A DNA stretch of 64,000 nt, taken from positions 95,433 through 159,432 of the forward strand of contig CABRZP010000003.1 of the NCBI GenBank assembly GCA_902475545.1, in the 5' to 3' direction. The notes under the pieces are model-generated. The model was not told where the DNA came from and did not search any database. It worked only from the letters and a program-made list of their open reading frames with translations. The stretch is from an uncultured bacterium. Its GTDB lineage: Bacteria > Cyanobacteriota > Vampirovibrionia > Gastranaerophilales > Gastranaerophilaceae. Shown in pieces: positions 1 to 6,654 of the stretch. Every line of letters begins with the position of its first letter. Within the stretch, counting starts at the first letter, position 1. The position numbers and the translations under genes are program-made.

Positions 1-209
1 AACTCTTTTAATTTTCTCATTACAACAGTATGTCCAAGATGCAAATCCGGTCTTGTCGGATCCATTCCCAGTTTTATACGAAGCGGAGTTTTTGTATCTG
101 ATGCGTACTGCAATTTTACCGCTAATTCTTCAATTCCACCAGGTAATACTTCTGCGTTTCTTGCAAGATGTTTTGCCTGATTTATAAATTCTTCTTTAAT
201 ATCTACCAT
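1..209 (-). CDS. tyrS: Tyrosyl-tRNA synthetase, N-terminal part (cut by window edge)
   Basis: The reverse strand encodes 69 codons from an ATG at 209, running off the window edge. The sequence contains MDPTRPDLHLGHTVV, which carries the HIGH-type ATP-binding signature (HLGH) of class I tyrosyl-tRNA synthetases and the preceding conserved G-x-D-P-T stretch. The N-terminal extension before the signature is about 50 residues, as in the TyrZ-type branch. The enzyme charges tRNA-Tyr with tyrosine in the cytoplasm. A GGAG ribosome-binding site sits at about 217-220 on the minus strand with good spacing, supporting this start. The rest of the catalytic domain, KMSKS loop and C-terminal domain lie outside the window. 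Confidence 0.93.
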   Translation of the reverse strand, partial: MVDIKEEFINQAKHLARNAEVLPGGIEELAVKLQYASDTKTPLRIKLGMDPTRPDLHLGHTVVMRKLKE

Positions 210-310
210 AATCTTTCTCCTTAAATATAAATATTATTTAAAATTATAGCAAAAAAATATTTTTACGGATTTTGTATTATAAATAACAAGATAGTAAAGG
301 GTATAAAATA

Positions 311-856
311 ATGGATAAAATAAATTTTACAGGAATTAGAAACATCGGAGCTTTAAGGATAAGAATACCAAAAGATTCTACAGAATTAGTAAACACTCAC
401 ATGATAGTGAATTTAACTGATGATGCCGCAGGAAAAGATTTATCCGAATTTCGAGAAGTCTTAAACAAATGTAAACCGGTACTTAACAATATGGAATTTG
501 CTCAAAATGATAATTTCGTTCATGTATTATCAGCAAGCTATGCAGATGGCAGCTGCGTACCAGACTTAGCAGTTAATCATAAAATTATTAGACCTAAAAC
601 CAAAACACTGCCGTTATTTAGCTATATTGCAAAACTAACAAAAAGAATTTCTAACATTAAAGATAACGAATTTATTGTAACTCCGGAGTTCAAATATGGC
701 GTAGAAGCTGACAATTATTTAATTCCCGGAACAAAATTATCTTCTCTCGGAATACCAAATGCTACAGATTTGGCATATTCGGCAGAAAGTGCAAGGATGT
801 ATTCTAAAGAAATAAATGATAATATTGTTGAACAAATGATGAATTACTTAAAATAA
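311..856 (+). CDS. Orphan protein with N-terminal NFTG motif
   Basis: This encodes a 181-residue protein that I do not recognise. It begins MDKINFTGIRNIG, so the Asn-Phe-Thr-Gly motif lies at residues 5-8, as in other orphan proteins of this window (47354-48640, and variants in the genes at 2052-2432 and 13683-14243). There is no signal peptide or membrane segment; the composition is mixed alpha/beta and soluble. An AAAGGG sequence at 296-301 can act as ribosome-binding site. It stands alone, divergent from tyrS and convergent with a phage-tail-like gene, with a bidirectional terminator immediately after the stop. I infer a lineage-specific protein, and the function is unknown. Confidence 0.75.
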   Translation: MDKINFTGIRNIGALRIRIPKDSTELVNTHMIVNLTDDAAGKDLSEFREVLNKCKPVLNNMEFAQNDNFVHVLSASYADGSCVPDLAVNHKIIRPKTKTLPLFSYIAKLTKRISNIKDNEFIVTPEFKYGVEADNYLIPGTKLSSLGIPNATDLAYSAESARMYSKEINDNIVEQMMNYLK

Positions 857-862
857 ATAATA

Positions 863-896
863 AATCGGGAAAGATTTTTCTTTCCCGATTATTTTT
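863..896. terminator. Bidirectional intrinsic terminator
   Basis: A perfect 12-bp inverted repeat (863-874 with 879-890, AATCGGGAAAGA arms) and TTTT loop is followed by a T-rich run on both strands. It separates the convergent genes ending at 856 and 895. Confidence 0.9.
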
Positions 897-1263
897 AACT
901 ATTTAATTTTATTAATTCATTTCGAGTTTCTGCAATTTGTTTATTATAATATTCAAGCCAAGTTTCACCACTTTCTTCATCTTTTATTTCCATTTCGCAT
1001 AATGCTCGAATACGTTTTGCATCAAGTTCATTAAGCTTCTCAATGATTTTTGAATTATGCTCAATTGCTTCCCGCTCCTTGACGATTTCAGCATACTTCG
1101 GATTTTCAACAATTTGTCCGCCTGAATAAACAAATTTATCCGGAGCTTCGCAGTAAGTTTGATACAATTCATTAGAAACTAAAATACTCATAGTATCTTC
1201 ATCAATGCACTTACATTCTCCTGCTCCATTTAGGATTCCATTATTAATAAAAATATATTTCAT
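895..1263 (-). CDS. Phage tail-associated protein (fibre-assembly-like)
   Basis: This encodes 122 residues. The first half matches the layout of small phage tail proteins that start with a short beta strand, then a stretch like YQTYCEAPDKFVYSGGQIV (tyrosine, a 'P-D-K' turn, then a beta strand ending in 'G-G-Q-I-V-E-N-P'). The second half is an amphipathic helix containing LDAKRIRALCE and a Gly-Glu-Thr-Trp-Leu stretch, common in proteins next to tail-fibre genes. This reading is from remembered family patterns, not an alignment. It lies 24 bases downstream of a tail-fibre-like gene on the same strand and is probably co-transcribed with it. No capsid, portal or lysis genes are nearby, so this is a phage-derived pair, not a prophage. 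Confidence 0.6.
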   Translation of the reverse strand: MKYIFINNGILNGAGECKCIDEDTMSILVSNELYQTYCEAPDKFVYSGGQIVENPKYAEIVKEREAIEHNSKIIEKLNELDAKRIRALCEMEIKDEESGETWLEYYNKQIAETRNELIKLNS

Positions 1264-1287
1264 GATTTTCCCTTTCTTAAAATTTAA

Positions 1288-1887
1288 TTATCTAACTTTT
1301 CTATAACCACAAAGCTTGAACGAACAAGAATTAGGATAACTGTTTGCATTAGTTTCGCTGCCTGTTCTTATTGTTAAACTCCTATCCGGTCCAATAGGAA
1401 TTGTGCAATTACAAGAATCTATATCATTGTAATTATTTATTCTTGTAACAGCCCTACCTAAAAATACACCATTACATAATTGAGTAGTCGCTATAATGGC
1501 AAGACAATTATTTGATTCACTTCCTGTTCTTATTATTGCACCTATTATAATTTCATAAGTATTATCATCCTCTGGTAATAGTGAGGATAAATCAAAAGTT
1601 TTATTGTAATTTGCTGTAACCGTAACATTTTGAGCTATATAACTGTTTTTAGATTTCCAAACACCATCAAGTTCTGTTTTGTCAGCCTTATTATCTAATG
1701 TTGATTGACCTGCTTCGTCTAAATTTGCAAGATTCGCATCCGCTTTAGTTGCAACACTTGAATTTAGAGTTTCAATATCAGAATTTATTTTGTCAAGCTC
1801 ATCTATAACTGCAATAAAATTTGCATTTACTTCGTTTGCCTTTGCTTTTGTTCCAGGAACGAAAGAGTACGGAATGTTAAATGTCAT
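1288..1887 (-). CDS. Phage tail-fibre-like protein
   Basis: This encodes 199 residues. The N-terminus MTFNIPYSFVPGTKAKANEV, followed by N-A-N-F, is typical of short phage tail-fibre or tail-tip proteins (a 'F-x-P-G-T-x-A-x-A-x-x-V-N-x-N-F' start). A coiled-coil-like region with 'K-A-D' repeats follows (residues about 35-75), then a beta-rich C-terminal domain with several cysteines that could be the receptor-binding tip. A good AAGGA ribosome-binding site precedes the ATG. A strong promoter (about 1958-1987, minus strand) drives it. Together with the following gene it forms an isolated tail cassette, which may be a relic or a domesticated adhesin. Confidence 0.65.
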   Translation of the reverse strand: MTFNIPYSFVPGTKAKANEVNANFIAVIDELDKINSDIETLNSSVATKADANLANLDEAGQSTLDNKADKTELDGVWKSKNSYIAQNVTVTANYNKTFDLSSLLPEDDNTYEIIIGAIIRTGSESNNCLAIIATTQLCNGVFLGRAVTRINNYNDIDSCNCTIPIGPDRSLTIRTGSETNANSYPNSCSFKLCGYRKVR

Positions 1888-1957
1888 AATATCCTTTCTG
1901 ACAGTCTTCCAACTCTTTTCGGCTAAATTTTTAAATAGGATTTGAAATTAACATCCG

Positions 1958-1987
1958 ATTATACCATATTTTTTATAATTTCGTCAA
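1958..1987 (-). promoter_or_regulatory. Sigma-70 promoter for the tail-like genes
   Basis: On the minus strand there is TTGACG (1982-1987), an 18-bp spacer and TATAAT (1958-1963) preceded by TGG (extended -10). The predicted transcript starts about 64 bases before the ATG at 1887. The -35 box overlaps the foot of the hairpin at 1986-2019. Confidence 0.7.
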
Positions 1988-2019
1988 GAAACCGACAATC
2001 AATAGATTGTCGGTTTCTT
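1986..2019 (-). terminator. Hairpin, probable terminator of the 2052-2432 gene
   Basis: A perfect 15-bp stem (1986-2000 with 2005-2019) has an AATA loop. On the minus strand the right arm ends TTTCTT but is not followed by a long T run, so termination may be partial. Confidence 0.6.
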
Positions 2020-2051
2020 ACTATATTTTGAGGTTTTCTTCTTATATTTTT

Positions 2052-2432
2052 TTACGCAGTTGGAGCTGCCGGTTTTTTCCTACTAAACAATTTTGTAAAC
2101 GGACTAAGAATCGCTTCACCTGTTTTTGCAAGATAGTGACCAACTTTTTCCATTGTTTTTGCATTTTTCAGAGCTTCTGCATCTAATGTTTTGATTGCTT
2201 TTGGAAATACTTTAGGAAGTGCGGCTAATACACCTGCAACTACCACTAAACCAGCAACAAATTTTAAAAGTTTTTTTCCACCTGATTTTTTAGGTTGATC
2301 AGCAGGTGCAGTTGTTGCTGCTGTAGTTTGTTGAGCGTCACCACCGGAAAATCTACCCGGTCTTGATAATGGACTTGCACCAGTTGTTTCACCACAAAAA
2401 CGTACACTTGAGATTGAATTGACCATTGACAT
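2052..2432 (-). CDS. Small single-pass membrane protein with N-terminal RFCG motif
   Basis: This encodes a 126-residue protein of unknown function. Residues 11-14 read RFCG, a variant of the N-terminal aromatic-x-Gly motif seen in other orphan proteins here. A Ser/Thr/Ala/Pro-rich flexible segment follows, then a lysine cluster and one hydrophobic helix at about residues 55-74. The tail is basic (SRKKPAAP). A strong AGGAGG ribosome-binding site stands 8-10 bases before the ATG, so the protein may be well expressed. The layout (no classical signal peptide, mid-protein helix, basic flanks) suggests an inner-membrane anchor. It lies divergent from the large acidic protein gene at 2597. Confidence 0.7.
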   Translation of the reverse strand: MSMVNSISSVRFCGETTGASPLSRPGRFSGGDAQQTTAATTAPADQPKKSGGKKLLKFVAGLVVVAGVLAALPKVFPKAIKTLDAEALKNAKTMEKVGHYLAKTGEAILSPFTKLFSRKKPAAPTA

Positions 2433-2596
2433 GAGAAAACCTCCTTACACACTTTTTACAAAAATTTTAAAACATATAATAATTTAATTTTGACCCAATA
2501 AATTTATTTTGTGAATTATTGTTACAAAAATTTACATTTATTTTGGAATATTTTAATTCCATGTGTCATCTATATACTTGTGGAGGAGAGATTATA

Positions 2597-5500
2597 ATGC
2601 CAGAAAAACAACAATCACTTATATATATAGAACAACAAAACAAAACTGAAGCTGAATTTATGTCCAGAAGCTTTGTTGATAAAGCTACTAAGAATAGAGC
2701 GTACATAAATGCCCTAGGTGCAGAATTAGTTATAAAATATCTTGCACTTGAAGGAGTTGACGCTGCAAAGACTTTCAATCTTCATTCAATTTCAAAGATT
2801 TTAGAAAAAGTTGATATCTCTGATATCAGACTACCAAATGTTCATATTGATGTGAGAGTTGTTTTTGATGAAAGTCAAATATTTATTCCAAAAAGCCATT
2901 TTGAATATGGTTTAGTACCTGATGTTTATTTTATTTTAAAACTTGCACAAGATTTTAAATATGTTGAATTTTTAGGATTTATTAAACCTGAGTTAATAAA
3001 CAAAAGAAATGCAAATTCTGACTATTATTTTGTCGAAATGAGCGATTTAACTTCTCCTGATTCCGCAAAAGAATTTATTCAAAATTTTGAAGGCAACACC
3101 TCTGTTGGAATAACTCAAGATGAAATGCTCAAAGGTCGTGAATTATCTGTCTTGATGGCAGATCATAACATTTCCGATTCTGAAATGAAAGAATTATTCA
3201 GATTACTTTCAGCAAGCAGTGAATTAAGAGACAGTGTTCTAGAGTTTGACAATTTTGAAACTCTTTCAAATTCTGTTGGATCTATTTTGTTTGAACAAAT
3301 GACCACTGCCGAATCTGTAGATGTTAGTTCCATTGAAGATTTCTTAGATAATCCGGAAGATGACTCTCAAAATTCTGAAGAAAATGAACCTCAGCAAGAT
3401 ACAACACAAGATATAGAAACATCTAACGAAACAATTGAAAATATTACTACAGAAGATACATTAGATGTTGATTTTGATGATATTTTTTCAGATGAACCGA
3501 TTTCAAGTGAAGAACCTGAAATGTTAGAAATGACAGAGCAGAGTACTGATTTACCGGCAGCCAACGAAAATGACGATGACAAATTAGGACAAATTGTCGG
3601 AGACGTTGTTAAAAAATCATTAGGACTTGCAGCAGGAACCGCAGCAGCAGGAGCAATTGCAGGAGCCGCAGCTGAAGCCGCAGAAATATCAGCTGCAGGA
3701 GCCATTTCGGAAGAAGCAATGAAACTGGCAGGTGTTGCCGGAGATGTTGTTTCTGACTTAATTAAACAAAATATTGATAATCAAGAAGAACATTTAAGCA
3801 AACTTGATTTTGAAAATTTAGCTGTACGTTCAGAAAACATAGAGGATGAACTTGCAGGGTTTGAATTTGCAAATGATCCTATAAATACTACAGATGAATA
3901 CGCTGCACCTCAAGATTTATCATCTCTTGAACAAGTTCCAACATCTGATTTTACCGAAACAAATGAAATTCAACATGATGTTGTAGATTTGTCAGAAATG
4001 GCCGAAGTTGAAAATGAAAACTTTAAAGAAAATATTGAAGATTTATCTGATTTACATAATATGTCAACAATGGATTCAACAGATCCTATAAATATAGACA
4101 TTGAAACTAATGATGATAGCAATGAACATTTATCAGAATTAGATTTTCAAAATTTAGAAACAATAGATAATGAACAAAACCAAAATACAGAATCTAAAGA
4201 TAATTCTGAAGAAGAAAATCTTCTTGATTTTAATTCAACAGATGATATTTTCGGAGAAGAAGATTTAAACATACTTGATACAGATTTAAACATGGATATT
4301 GTACAAGATGATTTTGTTGATTTAAACTCAGAAGATCCAATTATTGATAACAACTCAAATGTTTCTGAAGAACCTATTACTGAAGAAGAAGAAAGCGTTG
4401 TTGAAAATACAATTGATAACGAATCTGAATCAATCTCTGTTTCTGACGATATGGAATTATCAGAAGAGATAGATATGTTGGAAGACAATTTAATAATCGA
4501 CGATTTTAACGAGGATGCATCTTTAATTGAAGCTCCATTAGAAGAAGAAATCTCGGCACCTGAAAATGAGGAAATTCAAGAAAACACTGTTTCTGTTGAA
4601 AATAGTATTATTGAAGAAAACAATGAAACAAACGACTTACTTATCGATGAAGCTTTAGAACCTGAAGCCTCAGAAGATGAACTTTTTGCAAATATAGATA
4701 TGGAAGAAGATTTAGTTCTTGATGATGTTATTAGTGAAGATACTGAAATGGATGACATAGAAGCTAACAACCAAGAACAAGAAAATTCAATACCAGAAAA
4801 CAATACAATAATAGAAGATGAAGTAGTTTCCCTTGATAATATTGAACCTGTGGACAATTATGAAACTACAAACATTGATATTAATGATTCTAATATTGAA
4901 GAAAATAATCTTACAAATTTAGAAGAAATAGCTGAAGTAAATAATTCAGATGAAGATTTTTCAGCATCAGAAGACCTTTCTGCACAAGAATGGTTAGAAG
5001 ATTCAGTTGATAACATTGAAGCAGCGGCTTTAGGCACAATTTCAGATTCTGATAATGTTGAAAATTCTGAAATTGAAACAGGCGACAATATTGAAATTGA
5101 CAATCAACCTGAAGATATTATTACAGAGCCTGAAGTTATTCAACCGTACGAATTTGCAGTTGCAGAAAACTCTATTGTTATAAGCGATCTTACATTTAAG
5201 GTTGGAGAAATTCCAATCGATATCAACAATCCGAATGTTCAAACCTTTGATGGTCCTGAACAATTAGGTGATTTATATAATGAAAATGTTCCTGGCGGTT
5301 CATTACTCCAAAATCCGGGAACTTTAGGCTCTGCTGCTGCATCCAGAAACAAGAAAAGTCCTATCGGAGGAATTCTTGGCGGTATTGTAGTTCTGATTAT
5401 TCTCGGAGTTGTTGGTTTTTATGTGGCAAAAATGCTTAAACCTGCTGTAGAAGAAGTTCCCGAACCAATTACAGATGGAAACACTTCTGTAACACCTGAA

Positions 5501-6040
5501 GTAGGATCAAATGATCCGAATGCATTGAATGTAAAACCTGAAAATGTTGTAAATATGGAAAATAATACTCCTGCAGTTCAACCAAATGTCACACCTGCTG
5601 AACCCGCACAAAAGGTTCAACAGACAACACCTCTAGCAAACGCAGCTAAAACACCTGCTACAGTTCAAAAGAAACCAAAACCAATCCCTTCAACATCTTT
5701 CTTAAATGTTAGAAAATTGAGTTGGGAAGTACCTGATTATATTTCATATAATCAACAATTTAAACAATACTTCCAATCTGCAGGTAAAAGTTTGAAATTA
5801 TCTTTGACTACAGACTTACTTTCTGCATCTGAATACGTATACTCAGATCAAGTTAGAGTAAGCATTTTGTATGACAAAGACGGTACTTTCAAAGATGCTA
5901 AGATATTATTATCAAGCGGTTCTGCTCAGGTAGATAAAATTGTGTTACAAACTGTTAACCAAACCTTAAAGGTGCTAAAAGCTCCTAATAGCGTGGGTAA
6001 CGACGAAAGTACAACGGTCATACTTAAAATTTATTTTTAA
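2597..6040 (+). CDS. Giant acidic membrane-tethered protein with TonB-like C-terminal domain
   Basis: This encodes 1147 residues from the ATG at 2597, chosen because GGAGGAG (2582-2588) precedes it; an upstream in-frame TTG lacks a site. Residues 1-160 form a folded domain that may resemble the cyanobacterial DUF1822 family. Residues about 240-900 are very acidic, Glu/Asp/Asn/Ser-rich and probably disordered, interrupted by an Ala/Gly-rich stretch near 345-372. One transmembrane helix lies at about 922-945. A Pro/Thr linker follows, then a C-terminal domain (about 1030-1147) whose ending 'D-K-D-G-T-F-x-x-A-x-I-x-x-S-S-G' resembles the TonB C-terminal fold. I infer a cytoplasmic N-terminus and an envelope-side C-terminus. 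A sigma-factor gene follows 38 bases later. Confidence 0.75.
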   Translation: MPEKQQSLIYIEQQNKTEAEFMSRSFVDKATKNRAYINALGAELVIKYLALEGVDAAKTFNLHSISKILEKVDISDIRLPNVHIDVRVVFDESQIFIPKSHFEYGLVPDVYFILKLAQDFKYVEFLGFIKPELINKRNANSDYYFVEMSDLTSPDSAKEFIQNFEGNTSVGITQDEMLKGRELSVLMADHNISDSEMKELFRLLSASSELRDSVLEFDNFETLSNSVGSILFEQMTTAESVDVSSIEDFLDNPEDDSQNSEENEPQQDTTQDIETSNETIENITTEDTLDVDFDDIFSDEPISSEEPEMLEMTEQSTDLPAANENDDDKLGQIVGDVVKKSLGLAAGTAAAGAIAGAAAEAAEISAAGAISEEAMKLAGVAGDVVSDLIKQNIDNQEEHLSKLDFENLAVRSENIEDELAGFEFANDPINTTDEYAAPQDLSSLEQVPTSDFTETNEIQHDVVDLSEMAEVENENFKENIEDLSDLHNMSTMDSTDPINIDIETNDDSNEHLSELDFQNLETIDNEQNQNTESKDNSEEENLLDFNSTDDIFGEEDLNILDTDLNMDIVQDDFVDLNSEDPIIDNNSNVSEEPITEEEESVVENTIDNESESISVSDDMELSEEIDMLEDNLIIDDFNEDASLIEAPLEEEISAPENEEIQENTVSVENSIIEENNETNDLLIDEALEPEASEDELFANIDMEEDLVLDDVISEDTEMDDIEANNQEQENSIPENNTIIEDEVVSLDNIEPVDNYETTNIDINDSNIEENNLTNLEEIAEVNNSDEDFSASEDLSAQEWLEDSVDNIEAAALGTISDSDNVENSEIETGDNIEIDNQPEDIITEPEVIQPYEFAVAENSIVISDLTFKVGEIPIDINNPNVQTFDGPEQLGDLYNENVPGGSLLQNPGTLGSAAASRNKKSPIGGILGGIVVLIILGVVGFYVAKMLKPAVEEVPEPITDGNTSVTPEVGSNDPNALNVKPENVVNMENNTPAVQPNVTPAEPAQKVQQTTPLANAAKTPATVQKKPKPIPSTSFLNVRKLSWEVPDYISYNQQFKQYFQSAGKSLKLSLTTDLLSASEYVYSDQVRVSILYDKDGTFKDAKILLSSGSAQVDKIVLQTVNQTLKVLKAPNSVGNDESTTVILKIYF

Positions 6041-6043
6041 ATA

Positions 6044-6052
6044 TGTTATAAT
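6044..6052 (+). promoter_or_regulatory. Extended -10 promoter before the sigma-factor gene
   Basis: TGTTATAAT (6044-6052) forms a TG-n-TATAAT extended -10 element with no convincing -35 box. The same 13-mer ATATGTTATAATT occurs before the KdsC-like gene at 39591. It could give the sigma factor and ATPase genes their own transcript. Confidence 0.5.
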
Positions 6053-6078
6053 TCCATTATAGAAGATGGAGCCTTATT

Positions 6079-6642
6079 GTGGAATTAACACAAGACAAGA
6101 TAGAGCTGATAAGTAAAATCATAAAAAACGACCGGAAGTATTCAAACAATGAAGATTTGTATGATGATTTCTTTAATGAAACATGCAAACGTTCTGTTGG
6201 AATACTTGAGGCTGTTGATTCTGAGGCTACTCTTGAAATTTACTTAAAACGTGTTGCAACTACAGCAATTATTAATGTATTGAAAGATTCCGGAAGATTA
6301 AGACGTTCCAGAACCGGTTACATGTCAACAAAAGAAGTATCTTATGATAATACTAAAAATGATGTTGATTATTCAGATGTTGTTATTAATTATTCAAATG
6401 TGACACTTCCTGAAACCCCTGAAGATATTGTTATCCAAAGAGATTTTCTACAATTTGTTGCTGACACGGTTAAGAAAATTAATGATCAAGAACCTGATAA
6501 AGATTATTTACATATTTATATTTTACGTTATGATAAGGGCATGACTCAGAAAGAAATATCTGATGAAATTGGTATCTCCCAGTCTGAAGTTTCCAAAAGA
6601 CTTTTCAGATTGATGGAAAAAGTTAAAAATGTCATTGAGTAA
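6079..6642 (+). CDS. Small sigma-70-family RNA polymerase sigma factor
   Basis: This encodes 187 residues from a GTG at 6079 with GGAG at 6068-6071. Residues about 20-80 look like sigma region 2 (an acidic 'D-L-Y-D-D-F-F' helix, then a basic segment ending G-R-L-R-R-S-R). A variable linker follows. Residues about 140-185 form a region 4 helix-turn-helix, with 'M-T-Q-K-E-I-S-D-E-I-G-I-S-Q-S-E-V-S-K-R' as the recognition unit. Size and two-domain layout match ECF-like or group 3/4 factors, which redirect RNA polymerase to a small promoter set. It sits between a membrane protein with a TonB-like domain and a STAND-like ATPase, 12 bases before the latter. I infer an envelope-signal regulon. Confidence 0.8.
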   Translation: MELTQDKIELISKIIKNDRKYSNNEDLYDDFFNETCKRSVGILEAVDSEATLEIYLKRVATTAIINVLKDSGRLRRSRTGYMSTKEVSYDNTKNDVDYSDVVINYSNVTLPETPEDIVIQRDFLQFVADTVKKINDQEPDKDYLHIYILRYDKGMTQKEISDEIGISQSEVSKRLFRLMEKVKNVIE

Positions 6643-6654
6643 AAAGTTTAAGAT

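Noticed and set aside
2519..2596. Earlier TTG start (2519) for the giant acidic protein
   Set aside because: It lacks a ribosome-binding site, while the ATG at 2597 has GGAGGAG at ideal spacing and begins the folded domain.
3391..5263. Several Ser-rich or Asn-rich open frames on the minus strand opposite the acidic protein gene
   Set aside because: They mirror the Glu/Asp/Asn-rich codons of the real gene, have no ribosome-binding sites and no domain-like sequence.
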